DNA of 64,000 nt from Pseudomonadota bacterium (GTDB lineage: Bacteria > Myxococcota_A > Polyangia > Haliangiales > Haliangiaceae): the NCBI GenBank assembly GCA_023428295.1, contig JAEYYV010000074.1, forward strand, positions 9,710 to 73,709. Reading direction: 5' to 3'. The notes under the pieces are model-generated. The model did no database searches and was not told where the DNA came from. It saw nothing but the letters and a program-made list of their open reading frames with translations. The translations under genes were made by a program, and so were the position numbers. Numbering within the stretch: the first letter of the stretch is position 1; the number at the start of each line of letters is the position of its first letter. Of this stretch, positions 52,028 to 59,919 are shown in pieces.

Positions 52028-52044
52028 TGCCGCAAAATGCGGCA
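52028..52044. repeat. hairpin between CheA-like and H-NOX genes
   Basis: TGCCGC and GCGGCA pair perfectly around a 5-base A/T loop, starting eight bases after the CheA-like stop on the minus strand. It may attenuate readthrough from the upstream operon into H-NOX; there is no clear T-run on the minus strand beyond it. The rest of the 118-base gap should hold the H-NOX promoter. Confidence 0.4.
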
Positions 52045-52051
52045 GTCCCGA

Positions 52052-53605
52052 CTATCGCGTTGTCAGGGCCGCTGTCCCGGTCGTGGCGAGGTACTCGGGC
52101 CGAAGCAGGATGGTCTCGCGACCTTCGATGACTACCACCTCCAGTGGATAGTCGTCCGGGGTCGGGCAGATGCGATCCGCGGTGACGAGCGTCGGCGGGC
52201 TTCCCGCGCGCAGGACGATGTCGAGGAAGCCCCAGCGAAGGCGCAGCGCGACCTCGTTGGTCACGGGGGTGATGTTGATGGTCTGCCGGCTCGTCCCGGG
52301 GATCTGGATGACCGCCGCAGGGTCGAGCGCGACCTCGCGGCCCGCACCGGTCTCGATCTGTACGTCCCACCGAGCGGTGACCGCAAACGAGAGCCGCCCG
52401 CCGAGGGCCAGGAACTGATACACGCGCAGCTGGCGCGCCGCGCTCGGCGCTTCGAGCGTGACGATGGAGCCGCTGCCCGGCGAGCTCGCCACGCGAACCA
52501 CGCCGCCCGCGCGCACGAGCGCGGTCTGCACCGCATCGAGCCCCACGCCGCGGCCGCTGACCTCGCCGACCTGCTCGCGCGTGGAGAATCCGGCCTGAAA
52601 CACGTACGCGAGCATCTCCGCATCCGTCGAGCGCGCCGCGCGTGTGGGCTCGATGAGACCTCTCTCCACGGCGCGCGCGCGGATCGCCGCGACATCGATG
52701 CCGGCGCCGTCGTCCTCGACGGTGATCGTGGTGAGCCCGTCCTTGTCGGAGGCGCGAACGACGATCGTTCCCTGCTCGGGCTTGCCCACCGAAGCGCGCT
52801 GCGCGGGCAGCTCGATGCCGTGATCGATGGCGTTGCGAATCAGGTGCACCATCGCGATGTCGACGGCCTCGGCGACGCGAGCATCGACATACACGCTGCC
52901 GACATCGACATCGATCGCGACCTTCTTCTCGAGGTCGCGCGCGATGCGGCTCGCCGAGAACAAGTGACGCTCGAGCACGTCGTTCAGCGACACCGCGCGC
53001 AGCGACGCGAGCTCGTCACGGAGCGCGGACCACACGGAGCGCAGGCGATTGCGCGACGTGGTTCCGCGCGCGCCCAAGTACTCGAGGAATGCGCCTGTCG
53101 CGGCGATCGCCAGGCGGTGGCGCGTGGCCTCGGAGAGCCGCGCGATCGAGTTGTCGCGCGCCTCGATCTTCGTCTGCGTTTGCGCGCGGGGTGTCGCGAT
53201 GATCGGCATCGTTCGCGCTTCGCGCAGCACCTCGTCGACCTGACGGACAAAGCCGGGCAGGTCGATGCCACCGGCCCCCGCGTGCTTGCGGCGGAGGAGG
53301 ATGTTGAGGAACTGGATCGACATCGTGATGACGAGCTCGACGTCCTCGGAGACACGGTAGTCGAGCATCTTCGCGAGCGCGAACAGCTCCTCGAGCTTGT
53401 GCGCGAGCAGGTGGATCTCGTCGAAGCCGACGATGCGCGAGTCACCCTTGAGCGTGTGGAGCTCGCGGAGCAGATCGCGGATCGCCTTGGGATCGCGTAC
53501 CCCGGCGATCACCGAGTTCCACGTGCCCTCGACGCGCCCGACCCGCTCCAGCGAGAGCGAGCGGAAGCGCGTGATGATTCCCTCGGGGAGGGCTTCAGCT
53601 CCCAC
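52052..53605 (-). CDS. CheA-like histidine kinase with HPt domain
   Basis: This 517-aa protein has a GTG start at 53605. It shows an N-terminal HPt domain with the phosphorylatable His50 in ELHTLKGDSRIVGF. A dimerisation region with RHLFSASRIARDLEKKV is followed by a GHKL ATPase with N-box VHLIRNAIDHGIELPA, DDGAGID and GRGVGLDAVQ. A distinct P2 (CheY-docking) domain is missing. The C-terminal ~130 residues are beta-rich but do not read as a normal CheW domain. It is therefore a CheA-type kinase adapted to another input. The response regulators at 54592-56839 are likely phosphate acceptors. Confidence 0.9.
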   Translation of the reverse strand: MGAEALPEGIITRFRSLSLERVGRVEGTWNSVIAGVRDPKAIRDLLRELHTLKGDSRIVGFDEIHLLAHKLEELFALAKMLDYRVSEDVELVITMSIQFLNILLRRKHAGAGGIDLPGFVRQVDEVLREARTMPIIATPRAQTQTKIEARDNSIARLSEATRHRLAIAATGAFLEYLGARGTTSRNRLRSVWSALRDELASLRAVSLNDVLERHLFSASRIARDLEKKVAIDVDVGSVYVDARVAEAVDIAMVHLIRNAIDHGIELPAQRASVGKPEQGTIVVRASDKDGLTTITVEDDGAGIDVAAIRARAVERGLIEPTRAARSTDAEMLAYVFQAGFSTREQVGEVSGRGVGLDAVQTALVRAGGVVRVASSPGSGSIVTLEAPSAARQLRVYQFLALGGRLSFAVTARWDVQIETGAGREVALDPAAVIQIPGTSRQTINITPVTNEVALRLRWGFLDIVLRAGSPPTLVTADRICPTPDDYPLEVVVIEGRETILLRPEYLATTGTAALTTR

Positions 53606-53614
53606 GGTCCGTTC

Positions 53615-53992
53615 CTATGCCTCGATCGTCACCAGCTCCGCCGCGAAGCAGCTCAGTGCTGCGAGGCTGCGCCGTTGCCAGTGGAGGTTCGGGTTGGAGC
53701 GCAGCTTGATCTTGTATTGCTTCTCGGGTGGCAGCTCTTGAACGTTCGCCAGCCACGCGACAAAGACCTTGAATGACGAGCTATTCATGAACTCGAGCTC
53801 GCGGAAATCGAGGACCACCGTGGAGGTCTCTTCTTTGAGCGAGTAGGCATGCAGCGCGTTGACCACGGCCTCGAGGTCCGCACGCGTCTCGAGGTCCGCC
53901 GTTCCGACGAAGCGGGCCTCGAGGACGTGATCCGCGAAGCTCGCGTCCACCTTCAGTGCATCGTTGACCCGCGTCGGCATCTCGAGCGTCAT
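53615..53992 (-). CDS. STAS-like anti-sigma-factor antagonist
   Basis: This is a 125-aa protein. EETSTVVLDFRELEFMNSSS followed by FKVFVAWL matches the STAS/SpoIIAA core strand-loop-helix, where a Ser in the 'DSSG' position (here NSSS) is phosphorylated by an RsbW-type kinase and dephosphorylated by a PP2C phosphatase. The N-terminal strand VDASFADHVLEARFVGTAD is typical. Its ATG overlaps the stop of the RsbW-like gene (ATGA), and the HNOBA-PP2C phosphatase gene lies further down the strand, so all three parts of a partner switch are close together. Confidence 0.75.
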   Translation of the reverse strand: MTLEMPTRVNDALKVDASFADHVLEARFVGTADLETRADLEAVVNALHAYSLKEETSTVVLDFRELEFMNSSSFKVFVAWLANVQELPPEKQYKIKLRSNPNLHWQRRSLAALSCFAAELVTIEA

Positions 53993-54462
53993 TGCATCAA
54001 CCCTTCGTGGAGCGTCGTCGTCGCCATCATGCAGACTCGATCCTGCATAAGCTCGAATCCTAACTTCATTTCGCACTCGGCACGAATGCGTGCGAGCCCG
54101 AGGCCCGACCCTTCCGTGCGCTGGGCGGTGCGGAGCAGCATCTGCTGGTAGTACGCGTCCGCATCGGGGGCCGCGTTCATCTCGTCCAGCGCGACACGCA
54201 GGCTCGCGATGCGCTCCGGAAGCGTGCGGTTCCACGTCTTGATCACGAGTTGATCGTCGACGATCTCGATGCTGATCTCGGTGTCGTCGCTCGTCGCATA
54301 TGCGACTGCATTCTCGAGCAGCTCGTGCGTGGCGAGCGCGAGGCGCGATCCCACCTCTTGATCGCTCAGGAGGCGCCGGTAGAACTCGCCGATGAACCGG
54401 CGGACGGTCGAGACGAGAGTGATATTCGGCCTGAAGGCGAGGTGGAAGTAAGGCGCTTTCAT
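53989..54462 (-). CDS. RsbW/SpoIIAB-like ATP-binding anti-sigma kinase
   Basis: This is a 157-aa protein with ATG at 54462 and GGGGA upstream. It has the small GHKL fold: the N-box region ATHELLENAVAYA and the C-terminal G-box TEGSGLGLARIRAE. The intermediate DxGxG is not obvious (EIVDDQLVIKTWNRT), so ATPase or kinase activity may be weak. RsbW-type proteins phosphorylate STAS antagonists and bind a sigma factor or other partner. It is the first gene of the minus-strand set and overlaps the STAS gene. No sigma factor gene is in the window. Confidence 0.8.
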   Translation of the reverse strand: MKAPYFHLAFRPNITLVSTVRRFIGEFYRRLLSDQEVGSRLALATHELLENAVAYATSDDTEISIEIVDDQLVIKTWNRTLPERIASLRVALDEMNAAPDADAYYQQMLLRTAQRTEGSGLGLARIRAECEMKLGFELMQDRVCMMATTTLHEGLMQ

Positions 54463-54591
54463 TCGTCCCCGACTGGTCTCGTTCTCTGCTGCCGCAAAAA
54501 ACTCCACGCATCATAGAGCGAAGTTGGTGTGTTCGCGCGTGCAACGTGAGTACAATCGATCTTGCCGGTAACGGGTAGGACCGCCGGCCAC
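54463..54591. promoter_or_regulatory. divergent promoter region of the signalling island
   Basis: These 129 bases separate the RsbW-like operon (minus) from the response-regulator operon (plus). The likeliest -10 elements are TACAAT at 54551-54556 for the plus strand and TATGAT on the minus strand around 54510-54516. Neither has a convincing -35 partner, so an activator or alternative sigma factor may be involved. Confidence 0.35.
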
Positions 54592-55332
54592 ATGGCAGCG
54601 ACGGAATCAACGCGACAATTGTCCGAACGAATGGTCCTCCGGGCCGAGCTCGTTCATCACGCGCGACAGATCATCGCGCACACGACGGAGCTGACGCAGG
54701 CGTCCGTGTTCGTGCGGACCGACGAGCCGCTCGCGCTCGGCGAGAGTGTCTCGCTGCGGCTGTCGTTTCCGCGGCTGCTCGCCCCGCTCGATCTCGACGC
54801 GCACGTCGTCTCGGTCGATCCAGGGCTCGGGCATGGCTACTCCGCAGGCGTGAAGCTCGAGTTTCACGCAGCGCCCGAGGAGCGCGATCGCCTCGCGTGG
54901 CTGCTCGGCGACGTGACCACGGAGGCGTCGCGGAGCGACGTGTCGCGCATCCTCGTCATCGAAGACAGCGCGCTCATGCGCGACTTCATCCAGCTCGGCG
55001 CGGACCGCTTCACGCGCGGAAACGTGCGCGTCATCGTCGACACGGCGGACACCGCCGAAGCCGCGCTCGAGATCATGCGCGGTCACGCGTACGAGCTCGT
55101 GCTCGTCGACATGTACCTGCCGGGCGCCATGGACGGAGCGGAGCTCGTTCGCACCCTGCGAACCACGGAGAAGGACTTGCCGGTGATCGGTTTTAGCGTC
55201 GGTGGTGTTGTCGCGCGCGACGCGTTCTTGTCCGCGGGCGCCGACCTGTTCCTCGACAAGCCCGTGATGATGAGGGACGTGTTCACCACGCTCGAGCGCT
55301 TGGTCGTCAAGCAACAGGGCAGGTCCGCATGA
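54592..55332 (+). CDS. PilZ-like / receiver-domain response regulator
   Basis: This is a 246-aa protein. Residues 1-105 are a PilZ-like beta-barrel (SVSLRLSFPRLLAPLDLDAHVV) without the c-di-GMP RxxxR and DxSxxG motifs. Residues ~117-246 are a CheY-like receiver: ILVIEDSALMRDF gives the acidic pocket, the phosphoacceptor is Asp173 in ELVLVDMYLPG, and Lys is in LFLDKPV. ATG 54592 is used; an in-frame TTG at 54562 is possible. It overlaps the next regulator gene (ATGA). The domain order is PilZ then receiver, matching the gene at 55701, so the two are probably duplicates. Confidence 0.9.
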   Translation: MAATESTRQLSERMVLRAELVHHARQIIAHTTELTQASVFVRTDEPLALGESVSLRLSFPRLLAPLDLDAHVVSVDPGLGHGYSAGVKLEFHAAPEERDRLAWLLGDVTTEASRSDVSRILVIEDSALMRDFIQLGADRFTRGNVRVIVDTADTAEAALEIMRGHAYELVLVDMYLPGAMDGAELVRTLRTTEKDLPVIGFSVGGVVARDAFLSAGADLFLDKPVMMRDVFTTLERLVVKQQGRSA

Positions 55333-55697
55333 AGCGCATCTTGCTGATGGATGACAGCGCGATCTTTCTCGAGGTGATGCGCGCCGCGCTCGAGAAGGAA
55401 GGTTATTCGGTCGTCTGCGCATCGAACCTCGCCGAGCTCGACGGTCTGCGCAACTCGCCCTCGGACCTCGTGCTGATGGACGTGCAGATGCCCGAGGCGT
55501 TCGGCGACGACATCGCGATGACGCTGCGCCACGCATACGGCGTGAAGGCGCCGATCTATCTGCTCTCGAGCCTCGAAGAGAACGAGCTCGCCGAGCGCGC
55601 GAAGTGGGCCGAGATCGAGGGCTTCATCTCCAAGAACCGCGGAATGGACGCGGTGATCACGGCGGTACGGGGAATCTTCGAAGCGCGAGGCGCCTGA
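55329..55697 (+). CDS. single-domain response regulator (CheY-like)
   Basis: This 122-aa stand-alone receiver shows ILLMDDSAIFLEVM, phosphoacceptor Asp51 in DLVLMDVQMPE, Ser80 in YLLSS and Lys102 in GFISKN. It overlaps the upstream PilZ-receiver gene by four bases and precedes the next by three. With no output domain it should act by protein contact or as a phosphate shuttle or sink for the CheA-like kinase coded divergently. Confidence 0.93.
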   Translation: MKRILLMDDSAIFLEVMRAALEKEGYSVVCASNLAELDGLRNSPSDLVLMDVQMPEAFGDDIAMTLRHAYGVKAPIYLLSSLEENELAERAKWAEIEGFISKNRGMDAVITAVRGIFEARGA

Positions 55698-55700
55698 GCA

Positions 55701-56447
55701 ATGACGACGAGAGACAAGCGTCACGAGGTCCGTGCGCCCGTCGCGCTCGTGGTCGACTACACGGGCGCCGAGGACTTCCTCGGCGACTACACCGAGAACC
55801 TGTCGCGCGGCGGCACGTTCATCCACACGTCGCGCGATCTCACCCCGGGCAACCAAGTGCAGCTGGTGCTCTCGTTTCCGGGCTTGCTGCTCCCGATCTC
55901 CGTCGAGGCGATCGTGCGCTGGCGCCGCGAAGGCGAGGAGCCCGGCGTCGGCGTCGAGTTCCTCTCCGGTGTCGGTCGCGACAAGCTCGCGTCGATCGTC
56001 GACCGCATCGAGCAACGCGATCCGAAAGCAGTCCAACGCGTGGTGGAGGTGCTCGTCGTCGAGGACAACCGTCACGTGTCCGAGCTCGTGCGCAACGGAC
56101 TCGAAGTCTCGGGCCGCCGCGGCATGACCGATGTGTCGTTCAACGTCGCGACCGCTGATGACGGCGGCGCCGCGATGCAGCTGCTCAGGGCCAACAAGTA
56201 CGACGTGGCGATCGTCGACGTGTACCTGCCGGTCATCGATGGACCCGTGCTCATCGAGCAAGCGCGCAAGGACCTCGGTCTCGACGGCCTTCCGATCATC
56301 GCCGTCAGCGCTGGCGGTGACGCCGCGCGCGCGCTCGCGATCGCCGCGGGCGCCAACATCTTCCTGGACAAACCCATGCGTCTTCGCCAGGTGATCGCCT
56401 CGATCCACGAGCTCATGCACCTCGCACCCGCGGGGAGCGCCGCGTGA
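55701..56447 (+). CDS. PilZ / receiver-domain response regulator
   Basis: This is a 248-aa protein. The N-terminal PilZ domain (~1-105) has RHEVR (residues 7-11, the RxxxR c-di-GMP motif) and ENLSRGGTFI (NxSxGG), so c-di-GMP binding is likely, unlike its paralogue at 54592. The receiver (~115-248) has VLVVEDNRHVSEL, phosphoacceptor Asp173 in DVAIVDVYLP and Lys in IFLDKPM. A phosphorylation signal and c-di-GMP could thus be combined in one protein, as in systems that control motility or development. It overlaps the last regulator gene (GTGA). Confidence 0.92.
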   Translation: MTTRDKRHEVRAPVALVVDYTGAEDFLGDYTENLSRGGTFIHTSRDLTPGNQVQLVLSFPGLLLPISVEAIVRWRREGEEPGVGVEFLSGVGRDKLASIVDRIEQRDPKAVQRVVEVLVVEDNRHVSELVRNGLEVSGRRGMTDVSFNVATADDGGAAMQLLRANKYDVAIVDVYLPVIDGPVLIEQARKDLGLDGLPIIAVSAGGDAARALAIAAGANIFLDKPMRLRQVIASIHELMHLAPAGSAA

Positions 56448-56839
56448 GCGCGCCCGCCGAACAGAGCCTGCGCGTGCTCCTCATCGACGACAGCGAGATC
56501 GTCCTCGAAGCGCAGACCGTGATGCTCGCGAACGCGGGCTTCGAGGTCCGCGCGGTGAGCTCGTTGCAGCGCTTCTTGAACTCGCTGCTCGATTGGAAGC
56601 CGCACGTGATCGTGACGGACCTGCACATGCCCGAGATGTCGGGCAAGGAGCTGTGCGCGTGGATCCGCCGGCAGATGCCGACGAATCGCATCCCGATCGT
56701 CGTGTACTCGTCGACGCCCGAGCACGAGCTCGAGGCGATCGTGCGCGACTCCGGCGCCGATGCGTGCGTGTCCAAGGAGCGCGGCCTCATGGGCGTGGCC
56801 GATCGCATTCGCGAGATCTGCGAAGGCATCGTCTTCTAA
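56444..56839 (+). CDS. single-domain response regulator (CheY-like)
   Basis: This is a 131-aa receiver. VLLIDDSEIVLEAQ, phosphoacceptor Asp59 in VIVTDLHMPEMSGKEL, Ser in VVYSSTPEHE and Lys in CVSKERG are all present. GTG 56444 overlaps the previous stop. It is the last of four consecutive receiver genes; its stop overlaps the convergent FAD-oxidoreductase stop. Confidence 0.93.
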   Translation: MSAPAEQSLRVLLIDDSEIVLEAQTVMLANAGFEVRAVSSLQRFLNSLLDWKPHVIVTDLHMPEMSGKELCAWIRRQMPTNRIPIVVYSSTPEHELEAIVRDSGADACVSKERGLMGVADRIREICEGIVF

Positions 56840-57972
56840 GTTCCGGACGACGCGAAGCGCGCGCACTGCAAGTGCGAGATGTCCACGGAGCGTGCCGCGC
56901 CGTCGAGGACGAGCTCGGCCATACCGAGGCCGGTCGCGGGTGCGCTCTTGAAGCCGACGCCCGAGAACCCGCACGCGAGGTAGTAGCCGTCGAGGCCACC
57001 GATCGGACCGTCGAGGACGGGCTGGCCGTCGGGTGTGAAGTCGTAGAGTCCGGTGACGCCGCGCTGGATCACGACTTCGCGCAGCGCGGGGAGGCGGTAG
57101 CCGAGCGCCAGCGCTGCTTTGGCGAGCCATGCACCGTCGATGTCGCGCTTGTAGTCGTCGGGGTCCTCGACGAGCGAGAACGGATGATGGCGATCGCAGC
57201 CGAGGAGGTTCAGCGCTCCGTGCGGATGCGTGTAGACGCCGGTGACCTCGTCGTAGAAGCCGATCTCGCGCGCGGGCAGGCCGTTCGGGCGATTCATCCA
57301 GCCGACCTGGCCGCGCAGGATCTCGAGCGGCAGCTGGACCTCGGGCGTAGCGTGAAGGGATGGAACGCGTGGGCCCGCAGCGAGGATGACCACGCGGCAC
57401 CCGATGGTGCCGGTCGTCGTCGCGACGCCGGTGACTCGGCCGCCCGCATGCTCGATCTTGGTGACCGTCGTGCCCTCGCGGATCTCGACGCCGCGATCGC
57501 TCGCGGCCGCGGCGAGGCTCTTCGTGGTGGCGAGCGCATCGCACCAACCGCTCGACGGTTCCCACGCGCCGCCGATCAAGCGATCGAGGTTCAACAGCGG
57601 CTGGATCGACAGGAGGTCGTCGCGCTCGATCCAGTGCGACTCGAGGCCCTCGGCGATCAGCATGTCGTGCACGCGGCGCACGTCGGGCTCGCGATCGGTG
57701 CCGGTGACGTGCAGGTAGCCGCCGCGCACGAAGCCGCAGTCGCCGCCGACGATGTCCTTCCAGTTCGCGAACATCTCGCGCGAGCGAGCGATGAGACGCA
57801 CCTCGGCGAGCGTGTCCCAGTGCGTCTGCACGAAGCCGCCCGACTTGTGCGTCTCGCCGCCGCCGATCGAGTCGCGCTCGAGGAGAACGACGCCCTCGGC
57901 ACCGCGCGCTCCGAGGTGGAACGCGATGCTCGCGCCGATCACGCCGCCGCCGATGATCACGATGTCGGGCAT
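56836..57972 (-). CDS. FAD-dependent oxidoreductase (DAO/glycine oxidase family)
   Basis: This 378-aa enzyme begins MPDIVIIGGGVIGASIAFHL, the FAD-binding Rossmann loop. GGGETHKSGGFVQTHW follows and is family-typical. The C-terminal block GLYDFTPDGQPVLDGPIGG then YLACGFSGVGFKSAPATG matches D-amino-acid oxidase/sarcosine oxidase-beta-like enzymes, which oxidise C-N bonds of amino acids or N-methyl amines. It starts one base after the stop of the cupin/MetRS-like gene, so it is in the same operon. The substrate may be an amino acid processed by that protein. Confidence 0.9.
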   Translation of the reverse strand: MPDIVIIGGGVIGASIAFHLGARGAEGVVLLERDSIGGGETHKSGGFVQTHWDTLAEVRLIARSREMFANWKDIVGGDCGFVRGGYLHVTGTDREPDVRRVHDMLIAEGLESHWIERDDLLSIQPLLNLDRLIGGAWEPSSGWCDALATTKSLAAAASDRGVEIREGTTVTKIEHAGGRVTGVATTTGTIGCRVVILAAGPRVPSLHATPEVQLPLEILRGQVGWMNRPNGLPAREIGFYDEVTGVYTHPHGALNLLGCDRHHPFSLVEDPDDYKRDIDGAWLAKAALALGYRLPALREVVIQRGVTGLYDFTPDGQPVLDGPIGGLDGYYLACGFSGVGFKSAPATGLGMAELVLDGAARSVDISHLQCARFASSGT

Positions 57973-57973
57973 G

Positions 57974-59896
57974 TCAGCCTCCTCCGCCGAGATCGATCGT
58001 CGCCGCAAACAAGTCGTCGGCGATCGCGATCGTACGCCCGGGCGGCCCCCTCGCGATAGCGTCCGACCAGGCGAGCGTCTCGCCGCGGCCCTGCGCGAGC
58101 CGCGCCGCGAAGTCCGGCATGATCGGCGCGGCGATCATCGCGAGCGCGCGCACGGCGGCGAGCTCGAGCGCGAGACCCGTGCCGCGGCTGTCGACGAGCG
58201 ATGCGATGCCAGCGAGATGCGACTGCGCGATGCCAAACGCGGTCGCGCGCTCGACGAGCTCGTGCATCACGGTGGCGACCACGCGCAGCGAGCACGCGTC
58301 GTAGCCGCGGCGGGCGCGCGCGACGATCGCGGTGAGATCGTCGAGGAACTGGCGCTGCTCGTGCGACCACGGCACGAGCGACGGGTTGGTGGCGGCGGGC
58401 GCGCGGTTGCCGGCTTCCGCGGCGAGCGCGGCGGCGAGGCGCGACAGCCAGCGCTGCCAGTAGCGCGTGACGGTCGCGAGGAACATCTGCGCGATCTCGA
58501 TGTTCGCCGTGGCGGGCTCGTCCTCGGGGCGGACCTTCGCGAGGTAGAGCCGCAGGAGATCCGACGGCACGCGCGCGAGCATCTCGCTCGCATCGAGCGT
58601 GCGCGCGCGGCTCGTCGACATCTTCTCCGCGTCGCGCAGGAGGAACTCGTTCGCGGCCAGCTCGACGGGCAACACGGCGTCGAGCGCGAGGCTCACGGCC
58701 GGATCCTGCACGAGATAGAGGAACGCGTTGTCGTAGCCGAAGAAGCACGACACCTCGCTGTCGGGCGCGTACTGCTCGCGCAGGTAGCCGCTCGCGAGCG
58801 AGACCTCGAACCACGGCGAGATGATCTGACCATCTTCGCCGGCCGGGATGCCCCACGCTCCCGGCTCGGTCACGACGAGCGTGATGTCGCGCTCGATCCA
58901 CTGCGCGGCGAGCCGGCGCAGCTTGGGCGACAGGCGCGAGCGACGATGATAGTCCGCGAGCGCCTCCGTGTACGGGCGCAGCGAGAACACCCAGCGCCGC
59001 TGGGTGCGATGCACGGGAACGCTCTCGCAGCGATCGCAGCGCGGCTCGACGAGCGCCGTCGGATCGACGAGCGCGCTGCACGTATCGCAGAACGCACCGA
59101 ACATCGACGACCGGCAGTACGGACACGTGCCGACGGCCGACGCGTCGTGCACCGGGAGATCGCAGGTGTCGCAGTGAAGCGTTTCGACCTCGCGCTGCTC
59201 GATCTTCTGCTCGCTGCGGAGGCGCGCGAAGCGCTCGCTCACCGCGGTGCGATACGCGGTGTCTCGCGACGGCGTGATCACCGCGTCGGGCGTCGCGCCG
59301 AACGCGACGAGGGTGGACACGATCTCCGACGAGAACTTCGCCGCCGATGCCTCGACCGAGATGCCGTCGTCGGTGGCGCGCGACACGACGTACGTCTGAT
59401 GATCGTCGGTGAGGCAGACGAGCGTCGCGTCGATGCCGTGCATGCGGTAGTAGCGCCGCTTCACGTCACCGAGCAGGTACGGGCCCGAGAGGTGCCCCAG
59501 GTGAAGCGGCCCGTTCGGCGTCTTCGGCGATGGAACGAGCAAGCGCGGCGTCCTGCGCTCGGTGGCCTGCGCCTTCCAGAACACGGACACGAACGCGAGG
59601 TCGTCGGTCGTGGAGTCGTTGCGCAGATCGTGAACGCTCTCGGGCGGCAGGTAGATCACGTCGCCCGTGGTGACCGCCTCGCTCGTGCCGTCGATCGAGA
59701 TCGTGCCGGAGCCGCGGCAGATGATGAACGTCTCCGCGGGCGAGTGGCTGTGCAGCATCGTGCGGCCACCCGGCTCGATGATCGCGAGGCTCGATCCGAA
59801 GGGCGTGTCGTCGATCGCGTCCCACGGATAGATGTCCCAGAACCGCACGTCGTGCGGCTCGGATTCGAGCTGCTCTCGAGAGAACTTTCGGATCAT
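57974..59896 (-). CDS. cupin domain fused to methionyl-tRNA-synthetase-like enzyme
   Basis: This is a 640-aa protein. Residues ~30-105 are a complete cupin: LHSHSPAETFI supplies H49, H51 and E55, and LPPESVHDLRN supplies H89. From ~115 it reads as a class I aminoacyl-tRNA synthetase of the MetRS type, with HLGH at 132-135 (PNGPLHLGHL), four CxxC knuckles (242/245, 258/261, 270/273, 287/290) and KMSTS at 425-429. The last Lys of KMSKS is Thr. A tRNA-binding role cannot be confirmed. It is a paralogue, not housekeeping MetG, and lies in an operon with a methyltransferase and a FAD enzyme, suggesting amino-acid activation for a small molecule. Confidence 0.88.
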   Translation of the reverse strand: MIRKFSREQLESEPHDVRFWDIYPWDAIDDTPFGSSLAIIEPGGRTMLHSHSPAETFIICRGSGTISIDGTSEAVTTGDVIYLPPESVHDLRNDSTTDDLAFVSVFWKAQATERRTPRLLVPSPKTPNGPLHLGHLSGPYLLGDVKRRYYRMHGIDATLVCLTDDHQTYVVSRATDDGISVEASAAKFSSEIVSTLVAFGATPDAVITPSRDTAYRTAVSERFARLRSEQKIEQREVETLHCDTCDLPVHDASAVGTCPYCRSSMFGAFCDTCSALVDPTALVEPRCDRCESVPVHRTQRRWVFSLRPYTEALADYHRRSRLSPKLRRLAAQWIERDITLVVTEPGAWGIPAGEDGQIISPWFEVSLASGYLREQYAPDSEVSCFFGYDNAFLYLVQDPAVSLALDAVLPVELAANEFLLRDAEKMSTSRARTLDASEMLARVPSDLLRLYLAKVRPEDEPATANIEIAQMFLATVTRYWQRWLSRLAAALAAEAGNRAPAATNPSLVPWSHEQRQFLDDLTAIVARARRGYDACSLRVVATVMHELVERATAFGIAQSHLAGIASLVDSRGTGLALELAAVRALAMIAAPIMPDFAARLAQGRGETLAWSDAIARGPPGRTIAIADDLFAATIDLGGGG

Positions 59897-59919
59897 CGGC
59901 ACCCGCCAGCGCCGGCGGA

